Shown piece after piece: positions 1 to 7,461 of a DNA stretch of 64,000 nt. This DNA is from Chitinolyticbacter albus (GTDB lineage Bacteria > Pseudomonadota > Gammaproteobacteria > Burkholderiales > Chitinibacteraceae). The stretch lies in assembly GCF_024437655.1 (NCBI RefSeq), contig NZ_JANBVF010000002.1, positions 62,001-126,000 of the forward strand, written 5' to 3'. How positions within the stretch are numbered: the stretch's first letter is position 1; every line of letters starts with the position of its first letter. Position numbers and translations under genes: made by a program. The notes beneath the pieces are model-generated. The model was not told the origin of the DNA. It did not search any database and was given only the letters and a program-made list of their open reading frames with translations.

Positions 1-36
1 AGCCAGAGATCGAACAATCAATCCTTTCGGCTGTGG

Positions 37-222
37 CTACGACGGTATTAGCTCCATCTCCACCGAGCTGGCCAGCCCGCCCCCGCCCAAGGCGTGGGCA
101 ACTCTCACCACCAGCCAGCCCTCACCGTCGATTTCTGGCTTGAAACCCGATACCGTGACCGGAGTTTCCGGGTATAGGTTCGGCCGGCCGTGTGCCAGGG
201 CTGACGAAAACTGCGTGGTGTA
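37..222 (-). pseudogene. C-terminal fragment of phage late control protein D (gpD), copy 1
   Basis: Reading the minus strand from about 222 to a TAG at 37-39 gives roughly 60 residues that align closely with the end of the gpD part of the gene at 1489-2157. Shared stretches include LAHGRP, LYPETPV, VSGFKPEIDGEGWLVVRV and GGGL. Similarity stops near 215, so only the C-terminus survives and no start codon is present. gpD is a baseplate/tail hub protein of P2-like phages. This is the second of two gpD tails in 1.7 kb, which suggests decayed tandem prophages or a duplication during decay. Confidence 0.75.
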
Positions 223-289
223 TGTCGCTATGCTAGCCTGACTTACCCGGGGTTTTCCTTAGGCCCTTGGTCAGGCAGATGATTGCAAA

Positions 290-1450
290 ATGCAATACGG
301 CTGCTATACCCACCAACATCGCAGAAGCAATGAAGGACACAGAGTGGACACCTTTGGCCCCCCACGTGACAACGCCCCATTCATGCCCCCAGTCAATTCC
401 ACGCAGCCCTATCACAACGGCCAAAAGCCGCAGAGCATTTTTGGCTCAACGTCTGGAATCTCATCTTATGGAGGCCTCCCCGGCCTCCCCGGCCTCCCCG
501 GCCTCCCCGGGATGCCCGGGATGCCCGGGATGCCCGGGATGCCCGGGATGCCCGGGATGCCCGGGATGTCCGGAATGCCGGGATTCGGCGGTTCCCAAAG
601 CCATCCCGTGCAGTCGTATCACTCCCCTTCTATTTTTCAGACGCAACCGCTGCCCTCCAGTTACATACCACACTTTGGAGGAGTGCAATCTCCTGTTGAA
701 ACCATGGAACAACCCATGGAGGAGGAAAAGCGAACAGGCAAGGGGATACGCATTTTGCCGAAACGCCTCAGTGACGAGAAGATCCAAAACAAGATCGATA
801 AAACAATTACAGCGCAAGGCCAGCTTGACGACAATCAGAATCGACTTCATCAAGCCATGCGTGATTCGATGAGCTCGCGAAATCGCAATCTATCTGATGC
901 ACAAAAATACCACGGCCTAGCCAAGACCGCAGAAACATCCAAACAAAGAGAACAATATAAAGATGAGGCCGACAAGCATGAGCGATTTGCAGCTGGCTGG
1001 TACAACGAAGCACGACAGTACTACTCATATTTCAAAAAATATGGAAATTTGTCCAATGAAGAAAAAGGGCAACGAGCATACTTCCCTCAAGTCCAATTAT
1101 CCAATCAAACAGAGGGCAAACTACGCTACCCTGACCTATTGAAGGTAGTAAACAAAAATGGCTTGCAACACAATTCATTTGTTGAGTTCAAAACCACTCG
1201 ACCAGAAATGGATCAACAACAAGCCGTTTATCGAATGCTGGATAAATCAGCCACGCGTGTTCAGGCGGGGGGCCAGTCAAGTACCGTGCAAAACCTAGGA
1301 ACGATAAAAAACTATAAAATAGCGTTCTCTTCCGCGCCTGGCATTTCTCAGACACAACGTACTGATATTACTAACGAACATAAATCTACGCCAGATCGAA
1401 TGCCACTCGCCGTGCCGCTATCGATAAAGCAAATTCCAACCAAGCGTTAA
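290..1450 (+). CDS. Putative prophage cargo protein with collagen-like repeats and a nuclease-like C-terminus
   Basis: The frame encodes 386 residues. ATG 290 is the first start; ATG 383 (residue 32) is equally possible, and neither has a good ribosome binding site. Residues 62-100 are Gly-X-Pro triplets (GLP four times, then GMP), giving a short collagen-like rod. Residues 150-265 are charged and probably helical. Near the end, PD at 281-282 followed by EFK at 299-301 resembles a PD-(D/E)XK nuclease core; this is an inference from spacing only. I do not recognise the family. From about 700 onward the gene is clearly AT-richer than the chromosome. It lies between two gpD remnants and opposite to them, as phage cargo (moron) genes often do. 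A polymorphic-toxin-like effector is possible; no partner immunity gene is evident. Confidence 0.55.
   Translation: MQYGCYTHQHRRSNEGHRVDTFGPPRDNAPFMPPVNSTQPYHNGQKPQSIFGSTSGISSYGGLPGLPGLPGLPGMPGMPGMPGMPGMPGMPGMSGMPGFGGSQSHPVQSYHSPSIFQTQPLPSSYIPHFGGVQSPVETMEQPMEEEKRTGKGIRILPKRLSDEKIQNKIDKTITAQGQLDDNQNRLHQAMRDSMSSRNRNLSDAQKYHGLAKTAETSKQREQYKDEADKHERFAAGWYNEARQYYSYFKKYGNLSNEEKGQRAYFPQVQLSNQTEGKLRYPDLLKVVNKNGLQHNSFVEFKTTRPEMDQQQAVYRMLDKSATRVQAGGQSSTVQNLGTIKNYKIAFSSAPGISQTQRTDITNEHKSTPDRMPLAVPLSIKQIPTKR
473..580 (+). repeat. Tandem 9-bp repeats encoding the Gly-X-Pro run
   Basis: Four exact copies of ggcctcccc (473-508) are followed by six of gggatgccc (509-562) and two degenerate copies (563-580). 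The unit is a multiple of three, so slippage changes the length of the collagen-like rod without shifting frame. The antisense frame is also open here, an automatic result of the repeat composition. Confidence 0.9.
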
Positions 1451-1488
1451 CCTCGGACAAGGCGACAATTGCCGATGTCGCCCTTGAT

Positions 1489-2157
1489 CTATTGTGCGAG
1501 CTCCAATTCAACCGCACTGGTCAGCCCGCCCCCACACAAGGAGTGGGTCACCCTCACCACCAGCCAGCCCTCTCCATCGATTTCCGGCTTGAAGCCCGAC
1601 ACCATGACGGGAGTTTCCGGGTACAGGTCCGGCCGGCCGTGGGCCAGGGTGAGCGAGAACTGGGCGACGCCGCGCTGTAGCGGCTCCCATTCCGCTTTTG
1701 CTGCCCGCGTGGCGGTGGCCTTGGTGGCGTAGGTGTGGCGCAGCACGCGGACGTTGTCGGCGCTGGGATCTGTGCCTCGCCCTGGTGTCACCCCTTTCCG
1801 ATCCACTGTCACGCTCTGTTTCTTCGCCGCCTTGGCATCGTGGTAGTAGGCACGCACGGACGAGAATGCATCCCGATCGGCGAAAGTGAAGCGGTGGCTA
1901 TCGCCGCTGGCGCGGGTGATGGTGACCGTGAGGATCGGCTGGCCGCTGGCTGTTTGCGCCTGGCCAGCCCGGCAGAACAACAGGCGGTCAGCCTTCACCG
2001 TAGCGATGGCATCGCACTGCTGGGCGAGGCGCGTTTTCAACCGCAAGTAGCGCGAGCCGCTGGGGTTCACCAGCAGGAACAGCCCTTGGCCATCGGCCAG
2101 CTTGGTTGGCTTATCGGTCGGCGCAGTGTTACGGATTTGCAGGTCTGTGAGTGGCAT
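1489..2157 (-). pseudogene. In-frame chimera: integrase N-terminus joined to gpD C-terminal part
   Basis: From the ATG at 2157 (MPLTD) the first ~40 residues are the arm-type DNA-binding domain of a P4/P2-type tyrosine integrase (IRN, LADGQGLFLLV, GSRYLRLK). Without a frameshift the sequence then becomes phage late control protein D (ATVKADRLLF, RADxDAFSSVRAYYHD-like, HGRPDLYPETPV, GFKPEIDGEGWLV) and stops at 1489. The integrase catalytic domain and the gpD N-terminus are missing, so neither activity is expected. The gene starts about 170 bases from tRNA-Leu, the usual place for an integrase beside its attachment site. A single deletion probably removed most of the prophage and joined its two ends. 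An upstream ATG at 2172 would add five residues. Confidence 0.75.
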
Positions 2158-2256
2158 TTGGGGGTAACTCATAATCGAACCGGTTACACCCCCAAAGTTA
2201 CCCCCCCCCACACCTCCCTGGATTCAATCGGAATGCGCTAGACGGTGCTGGAATAA

Positions 2257-2291
2257 AAAACCCCCGTAAAGCTAGGCTTTACGGGGGTTTT
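2257..2291. terminator. Rho-independent terminator, bidirectional
   Basis: A perfect 16-bp stem with a 3-base loop (2257-2272 / 2276-2291), flanked by A and T runs. It lies 34 bases beyond tRNA-Leu on the minus strand, so it most likely ends the tRNA transcript and isolates it from the prophage remnant. Confidence 0.85.
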
Positions 2292-2324
2292 CTGGACTTC
2301 CCAGGATAACCTAGGAAGGGTGTC

Positions 2325-2409
2325 TGGTGCCCGGGGTCGGACTCGAACCGACACACCTTGCGGCGGGGGATTTTGAATCCCCTGCGTCTACCGATTTCGC
2401 CACCCGGGC
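2325..2409 (-). tRNA. tRNA-Leu (anticodon CAA)
   Basis: The minus strand folds as an 85-nt class II tRNA with a 7-bp acceptor stem (GCCCGGG/CCCGGGC), anticodon stem GGGGA/TCCCC around loop TTCAAAA, a long variable arm, the T-loop GGTTCGAGTCC and an encoded CCA end (2325-2327). The anticodon CAA reads UUG. Prophage remnants abut its 3' side, fitting use of this tRNA as a phage attachment site. Confidence 0.95.
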
Positions 2410-2458
2410 AGGGAAGAGCGCGATCATAAACGCGCGGCTCGACGCTGGCAAGCGCGAA

Positions 2459-3334
2459 TCAGTCGCCTCCGCTCTGTTGCTTGAGCGCGAGTGCGCGTTG
2501 GTAGAGCGCGTTGCGCGGCGCGCCGGTGATGGATTGGGCGAGTGCGACGGCCTGCTTCACCGGCAATTCGGCGACCAGGGGTGCGAGCACATGATCGTGC
2601 GCACCCTCCTCGCCTGCATCGTCTTGCTCGGCTGCGGCGTCGATCAGCAGCACGAATTCACCACGCTGCTGGTTGCTGTCGGCTTCGACGAAACCCGCGA
2701 GCGCCCCCAGCGGTGCCCGGCGTATCGTTTCGAAGGTCTTGGTCAGTTCGCGCGCCAGCACGGCGGTGCGCTCAGGACCAAAAGCGGCGACGAGATCAGC
2801 CAGCGTATCGAGGATGCGATGCGGCGCCTCATAGAACACGGTCACGTGCGGCTGGCCCGCCAGCGGTGCCAGCGCATCCTGGCGCTGCTTGGCCTTGGGC
2901 GGCAGAAAGCCATAGAACAGCGTGTGCGGGCAGGTGAAGCCGGCGGCGGAGAGTGCAGTGGTCAGCGCGCTGGCGCCAGGCACCGGCACCACCGGGTAAC
3001 CGGCGGCATGTACGGCGGCAACCAGCACCGCGCCGGGGTCGGAAATGGCCGGCGTACCCGCGTCCGACACCTGCGCCACGGCCTCGCCAGCGGCGAGACG
3101 GGCGATGATGCGCTCGGCCATCGCGCGCTCGTTGTGCTCGCGCACGCTGATCATCGGCGTGCCGATGCCGAAGTGCTTGAGCAAGTGGCCGGTCACCCGC
3201 GTGTCCTCGGCGGCGATCACGTCCACCTGGGCGAGGACTTCGCGCGCACGCGACGAAAAATCCCGCAGATTACCGATGGGCGTGGCCACCACATATAATG
3301 CAGGCCTTGTGATGATGAAGGGCTCGTTATGCAC
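2459..3334 (-). CDS. rsmI: 16S rRNA (cytidine-1402 2'-O)-methyltransferase RsmI
   Basis: 291 residues, the usual RsmI length. It methylates the ribose of C1402 in the decoding centre of 16S rRNA using SAM. Recognisable motifs are ATPIGNL near the N-terminus, AAEDTR, VSDAGTP, the PVPGAS(A) loop, FYEAPHR and ELTKTFE. The start is GTG at 3334, preceded by AAGGAG nine bases upstream. That codon directly abuts the ATG of the divergent lpoA gene, the same rsmI/lpoA arrangement known from other proteobacteria. Confidence 0.95.
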   Translation of the reverse strand: MHNEPFIITRPALYVVATPIGNLRDFSSRAREVLAQVDVIAAEDTRVTGHLLKHFGIGTPMISVREHNERAMAERIIARLAAGEAVAQVSDAGTPAISDPGAVLVAAVHAAGYPVVPVPGASALTTALSAAGFTCPHTLFYGFLPPKAKQRQDALAPLAGQPHVTVFYEAPHRILDTLADLVAAFGPERTAVLARELTKTFETIRRAPLGALAGFVEADSNQQRGEFVLLIDAAAEQDDAGEEGAHDHVLAPLVAELPVKQAVALAQSITGAPRNALYQRALALKQQSGGD

Positions 3335-4570
3335 GCTCTCGGTCTCCTTGCCCGGCCATGGCGCCGGCTGATCGCGCCCGTACTATACGGCGCAGTACTG
3401 GCTGCGGCCAGCGGATGCGCCAGCCAGCAGGCGCCGCACCGTGAAACGCCGTTGGTATTGCGACCAACGCCGATGCCGACTCCGGTGGTGGAGCTGCAAC
3501 CGCTGACGGACGCAGCCGCACCGGCGCCAGCCCCTGTTGCCACCCCGACAGCGGCACCGGTGGTGCGGGGGCCGGACTATATCGCGCTGTTGCTGCCCAC
3601 CCGGGCCAAGAACTGGCGGGTAGCGGCCGAGACCATCCAGGCCGGCGTACTCGCGGCCCAGCGTACGCTGGCGGCCCAGTCCACGCCACCGGTGCGGACC
3701 ATCGAGACCGAGGACAACGAGCAGGACATCCTCGCGGCATTCCAGCGCGCCAGCCAGGATGGTGCCGTGGCGGTGATCGGCCCGCTTTCCAAAACCGCGA
3801 TCGGGCTGATCGCCGACGGGGCCGACATCGACATCCCGGTGGTGGCGTTGAACGCCTTTTCCGAGGAGACGCTGCGTCGCCCCAACCTCTATAGCTTCAA
3901 TCTGGCCGTCGAAGGCGAAGCACAGCAGGCAGCGCGGCTGGTGGCCGATCGCGGCGTGCAGCGCCCGGCGGTGATCGTCGCCGACGGCAGCCTCACCCAG
4001 CGCATGGCGCAGGGCTTCAGCACGGCTTGGCGCGCTGAGCGTAACGCGCTACCTGTGGTGCTGCCGATTTCCAGCGCCAGCAACTTCAACGACCTGCGTG
4101 CCCGTATCGATGCGTCCGGTGCCGATGGCGTGTTCCTTGCCACCGACAGCCGTACCGCGCGCCGCCTGCGCCCCTTCATCGGCAACGACCTGCGCGTGTT
4201 CGCCACCAGTCAGATCGATCCGGGCAACCTGGGCTCGACCGCGTTGGTCGATCTTGCCGGCATCAGCTTCTACGACATCCCCTGGCTTGCCCGCAAGGAT
4301 GACCCGACCTACGACTTCTACGCCCGGAAACGCACGCGCTCCAACGATCTTGAGCGGCTGTTCGCACAAGGCGTCGACGCCTATCGCCTGGTGATCGCCC
4401 TGCGCAGCTCGCTACCGGCCAACGTGCGCATCGACGATGGCCTCACCGGCAAGCTCAGCATCGACGCCAACGGCGTCATCCAGCGCGAGCTCACCGTGCG
4501 CACGCTGGTCGCCAATCCGGCCGAGCTGCCGCCCGAACCCACGGTCGAACCGTTGCCGACCTTGCAATGA
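3329..4570 (+). CDS. lpoA: LpoA-like penicillin-binding protein activator (LppC family lipoprotein)
   Basis: 413 residues. The N-terminus is a lipoprotein signal with the lipobox ending at Cys30 (AASGC), then a Pro/Thr/Ala-rich linker to about residue 85, then a periplasmic-binding-protein-like domain (YIALLLPT, VIGPLSK, PVVALN, GVFLATDS). E. coli LpoA is an outer membrane lipoprotein that activates PBP1a. This protein lacks the long N-terminal TPR domain of E. coli LpoA, as is usual in betaproteobacteria, so PBP activation is inferred. It is the first gene of lpoA-yraN-diaA-dolP and overlaps yraN by 4 bases (ATGA). Confidence 0.85.
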   Translation: MHALGLLARPWRRLIAPVLYGAVLAAASGCASQQAPHRETPLVLRPTPMPTPVVELQPLTDAAAPAPAPVATPTAAPVVRGPDYIALLLPTRAKNWRVAAETIQAGVLAAQRTLAAQSTPPVRTIETEDNEQDILAAFQRASQDGAVAVIGPLSKTAIGLIADGADIDIPVVALNAFSEETLRRPNLYSFNLAVEGEAQQAARLVADRGVQRPAVIVADGSLTQRMAQGFSTAWRAERNALPVVLPISSASNFNDLRARIDASGADGVFLATDSRTARRLRPFIGNDLRVFATSQIDPGNLGSTALVDLAGISFYDIPWLARKDDPTYDFYARKRTRSNDLERLFAQGVDAYRLVIALRSSLPANVRIDDGLTGKLSIDANGVIQRELTVRTLVANPAELPPEPTVEPLPTLQ

Positions 4571-4905
4571 CGCAGGATGGCGCCGCCGCCGAAGAGCGCG
4601 CAGCCCAGTACCTGCAACACCAGGGGCTGCGCATTGTGGATCGCAACTGGCGTTGCCGGCGCGGCGAGATCGACCTGATCGCGCGCGACGGCGTCACGCT
4701 GGTGTTCGTCGAGGTGCGCGCCCGGGCCAGCCGCGCCTTCGGCGGTGCCGCCGCCAGCATTACCGCCGCTAAACGGGCGCGCATCATTGCCGCCGCAGAG
4801 CAATACCTGCTCGGCGTGCGCCCCACTCCGCCATGCCGGTTCGACGCGGTCTGCATCGACGGCAACGAACTCGACTGGCTGAAGAACTGTTTTGACGCGG
4901 GCTGA
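4567..4905 (+). CDS. yraN: YraN/UPF0102 family nuclease-fold protein
   Basis: 112 residues. The RecB-like nuclease core is visible: GEIDLIARD followed by VFVEVRAR. The family usually has a lysine where this protein has Arg (EVR instead of EVK), a detail that may affect metal-dependent cleavage. Biological function is not established; the family sits consistently between lpoA and diaA. It starts at the ATGA overlap with lpoA, implying translational coupling. Confidence 0.9.
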   Translation: MTQDGAAAEERAAQYLQHQGLRIVDRNWRCRRGEIDLIARDGVTLVFVEVRARASRAFGGAAASITAAKRARIIAAAEQYLLGVRPTPPCRFDAVCIDGNELDWLKNCFDAG

Positions 4906-4924
4906 ACCCCGCCCAAGGAAGACG

Positions 4925-5515
4925 ATGGATTTGAACGAACGCGTGCACCGGCACTTTCTGGACAGCATTGCCGCCCAGGAAGCCACGGCCGCACTGGCGA
5001 CACCGGCGATTGCCGCTGCCGCCGAGAAACTGATGCAGGCGCTGATCGCCGACGGCAAGATCCTTGCCTGTGGCAACGGCGGCTCCGCCGCCGACTCGCA
5101 GCATTTCGCCGCGCAGATGGTGGGCCGCTTCGAGCGTGAGCGGCCGGGCCTGGCCGCACTGGCACTGACCACCGATAGCTCCGTGCTCACCGCGCTCGGC
5201 AGCCACGACGATTTCGACCTGGTGTTTTCCAAACAGCTGTACGCACTGGGTCGCGCCGGCGATGTGCTGCTGGCGATTTCGCCCTCCGGCAACGCTGCCA
5301 ATGTGATCTCCGCCGTGCACGCTGCGCACGACCGGCACATGAGCGTGATCGCCCTCACCGGCCGCGATGGCGGGCAGATCGGGGAACTGCTGGGCGGCGA
5401 CGACGTCCACATTTGCGTGCCCGCAACCCGCACGGCCCATATCCACGAGGCGCACATCACCGTGCTGCACGCGCTTTCGGATGCCGTGGACTATCTGCTC
5501 CTGGGAGGAGAATAA
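4925..5515 (+). CDS. diaA: SIS-domain protein, DiaA / phosphoheptose isomerase GmhA family
   Basis: 196 residues, one SIS domain: ACGNGGSAADSQHFAAQMVGRFE, TTDSSVLTAL and the AISPSGNAANV phosphosugar loop. The ATG at 4925 has AAGGAA just upstream; a longer in-frame start at 4892 would overlap yraN and is less likely. GmhA (sedoheptulose-7-phosphate isomerase) and DiaA (DnaA-binding initiation factor) are close paralogues. Gene order yraN-diaA-dolP favours DiaA, but betaproteobacterial members are often annotated gmhA, and the sequence alone does not decide. Confidence 0.8.
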   Translation: MDLNERVHRHFLDSIAAQEATAALATPAIAAAAEKLMQALIADGKILACGNGGSAADSQHFAAQMVGRFERERPGLAALALTTDSSVLTALGSHDDFDLVFSKQLYALGRAGDVLLAISPSGNAANVISAVHAAHDRHMSVIALTGRDGGQIGELLGGDDVHICVPATRTAHIHEAHITVLHALSDAVDYLLLGGE

Positions 5516-5516
5516 G

Positions 5517-6095
5517 TTGTCGAAGAAGCCCCTCATCATCACCCTGATCGTTGCCGCACTGGGCCTCACCGCCTGCGTGCCAGCCGTGTTCGTTGCCGGC
5601 GCCGCCGTGGGCGCACTAGTCGGCTCGGACCCGCGTTCGCCCCAGACCCAGACCAGCGATCTGAAGATCGGTGCCGAGATCAGCGCGCGCATCATCGATG
5701 CCTACAAGGAACGCGCGCACGTCAACGTGAACGTGTTTGGCGCTCGCGTGCTGCTGACCGGCGAAGTACCGGACGATGCGGCACGACAGAACATCGCGCA
5801 ACTGGCGTCGACCTACCCCGGCGTGCGGTTCGCGCACAATGAAACCGTGGTGGCGCCCCCGTCCTCGACCACCGATCGCCTCAACGACACCCAGCTCACC
5901 GCACGCGTGCGGACCGCCATCCTCACCGACGCCGGGGACGCCCATGCCATCCACTTCCTGGTCACCACCGAGCGCAAGGCGGTCTACCTGATGGGCCAAG
6001 CCAGCCCCGCCTTGACCGATATCGCGGCACGCGCCGCCAGCTATATCAGCGGGGTGGAGCGCGTGGTTAAGTACGTGGACGTGAAACAGCCATGA
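5517..6095 (+). CDS. dolP: BON-domain outer membrane lipoprotein DolP (YraP)
   Basis: 192 residues from a TTG start at 5517, one base after the diaA stop and preceded by a strong GGAGGAG. The upstream in-frame ATG at 5367 lies inside diaA and is rejected, because TTG gives a clean lipoprotein signal with Cys20 (LTAC). Two BON domains follow (roughly 45-110 and 120-190; VNVNVFGARVLLTGEV, KAVYLMGQA). In E. coli DolP supports outer membrane integrity and BAM function. It is the last gene of the operon and is followed by a terminator. Confidence 0.9.
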   Translation: MSKKPLIITLIVAALGLTACVPAVFVAGAAVGALVGSDPRSPQTQTSDLKIGAEISARIIDAYKERAHVNVNVFGARVLLTGEVPDDAARQNIAQLASTYPGVRFAHNETVVAPPSSTTDRLNDTQLTARVRTAILTDAGDAHAIHFLVTTERKAVYLMGQASPALTDIAARAASYISGVERVVKYVDVKQP

Positions 6096-6098
6096 ACC

Positions 6099-6124
6099 AA
6101 GGGCGCCTTAGGGCGCCCTTTTTG
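6099..6124 (+). terminator. Rho-independent terminator after dolP
   Basis: Stem AAGGGCGCC/GGGCGCCCTT with loop TTA, then TTTTTG, three bases past the dolP stop codon. It can also serve the convergent tesA gene. Confidence 0.9.
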
Positions 6125-6140
6125 CTGGATGGCCTGCGCG

Positions 6141-6773
6141 TTACAACAGGGGCTTGATATCCCGCACAATCATCTGCATCAGCAGCGGTTGCCCCTCGGC
6201 GGTAGGATGCAGCTGGTCCCGCTGGAACAGTGTGGGCCTAGTGATCACCGGCGCGAGCAGAAAGGGCGTGAGGCCCGTCTTGTACTCCTTGGCCAGCGCC
6301 GGGTAGATGGCGGCGAAGGCGGTGGTGTAGTCCGGACCGTAGTTGGGCGGCATCTGCATACCCACGACGTGCACCTTGGCGCCGGCCCGCTGCGCGGCCT
6401 GGATCATGGTGGCAAGATTGGCCTTGGCGGCGGAAACCGGCAACCCGCGCAATCCGTCGTTGGCGCCAAGCTCGATGATCACCAGCCTGGGCTGGTGCGT
6501 TTTCAGCGCCTGCGGGAACCGCGTGACGCCACCCGCGGTCGTTTCACCGGATATGCTGGCGTTCACCACGCGGTAGGGCTTGCCCTGGCGCTTGAGCTCC
6601 GATTCCAGCAAGGTGGGCCACGCCGATCGGGCGGCAATGCCGTAGCCTGCCGAGAGGCTGTCGCCAAATACCAGCAGCACCGGATCGGCGGCGTACGCCG
6701 CGATCGGCAAGACCAACAACAATCCGGCCACGCGCAATGCGTACCGGGACAACCATCTGCAAAGGCCCGTCAT
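6141..6773 (-). CDS. tesA: Arylesterase / lysophospholipase TesA (SGNH hydrolase)
   Basis: 210 residues with an N-terminal signal peptide (cleavage near AYA-AD, residue 29). SGNH blocks are visible: FGDSLS with nucleophile Ser39, the GANDGLRG Asn block, and D186xxH189 (DQLHP). TesA is a periplasmic thioesterase/lysophospholipase/esterase. The ATG at 6773 was chosen over longer frames because it gives the signal peptide. Only one base separates it from the GTG of divergent ybbA, the same pairing as in E. coli. Confidence 0.93.
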   Translation of the reverse strand: MTGLCRWLSRYALRVAGLLLVLPIAAYAADPVLLVFGDSLSAGYGIAARSAWPTLLESELKRQGKPYRVVNASISGETTAGGVTRFPQALKTHQPRLVIIELGANDGLRGLPVSAAKANLATMIQAAQRAGAKVHVVGMQMPPNYGPDYTTAFAAIYPALAKEYKTGLTPFLLAPVITRPTLFQRDQLHPTAEGQPLLMQMIVRDIKPLL

Positions 6774-6774
6774 C

Positions 6775-7461
6775 GTGACCCTGTCTCCCATACTCGAAGC
6801 CGAGGCACTCGGCAAACACGTGGCTGCGGCCACAGAAGAACTCGACATCCTGGCGGGCGTTTCGTTCTCGCTGGCCGCGGGTGCCAGTCTAGCCATCGTT
6901 GGTGCCAGCGGCTCGGGCAAATCGACCTTGCTGTCGCTGCTGGCCGGGCTAGATACGCCCACGCGCGGCACGGTGAAGCTTGCCGGAGAAAGCCTCGGCG
7001 CGCTTGATGAGGACGGCCGCGCCCGGCTGCGCGGCCGCGCTGCCGGCTTCGTGTTCCAGTCGTTCCAGCTGCTGCCTGAACTGACCGCGCTGGAAAACGC
7101 CATGCTGCCGCTGGAACTCGCCGGCCGCCACGATGCGGAAACAGTGGCCGGCAGCTGGCTGGATCGTGTCGGGCTCGGTAACCGCAAGCATCACACGCCA
7201 CGCACGCTGTCCGGGGGCGAGCAGCAGCGCGTGGCGCTGGCGCGTGCGTTCGCGCCGGGGCCGCAGATCCTGTTTGCCGACGAACCCACCGGCAGCCTCG
7301 ACACCCATACCGGCGAGCGCATCGCCGATCTGCTGTTCGAACTGAATGCCTCGACCGGCACCACGCTGGTCCTTGTCACCCATGACGAAAAACTGGCGGC
7401 GCGCTGCAGCGCACGGCTGCGGCTGGCCGCCGGCCAGGTGATCGAGCAGGTGGGCGTATGA
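6775..7461 (+). CDS. ybbA: ABC transporter ATPase YbbA (LolD/MacB type)
   Basis: 228 residues. Walker A GASGSGKST (43-51), signature LSGGEQQR, Walker B ILFADEPTGSLD and the H-loop VTHD are all present. The GTG start at 6775 matches the length of E. coli YbbA; an AAAGG lies nine bases upstream. It overlaps its permease partner ybbP by 4 bases (ATGA). The YbbA-YbbP family has no settled substrate; its place beside tesA suggests lipid or envelope work. Confidence 0.9.
   Translation: MTLSPILEAEALGKHVAAATEELDILAGVSFSLAAGASLAIVGASGSGKSTLLSLLAGLDTPTRGTVKLAGESLGALDEDGRARLRGRAAGFVFQSFQLLPELTALENAMLPLELAGRHDAETVAGSWLDRVGLGNRKHHTPRTLSGGEQQRVALARAFAPGPQILFADEPTGSLDTHTGERIADLLFELNASTGTTLVLVTHDEKLAARCSARLRLAAGQVIEQVGV

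Noticed and set aside
233-424. 63-residue minus-strand frame with one clear hydrophobic stretch near the left prophage edge
   Set aside because: It can only start at TTG or an internal GTG, has no ribosome binding site and overlaps the start of the cargo gene. A small phage membrane protein is not excluded, but I cannot support it.
473-580. CRISPR-like array
   Set aside because: Units are 9 bp, contiguous, without spacers, and encode Gly-X-Pro. No CRISPR array or cas gene was seen anywhere in the window.
461-853. Minus-strand frame with HPG and EAG repeats opposite the cargo gene
   Set aside because: It is a shadow of the 9-bp repeats; the multiple-of-three unit keeps all frames open.
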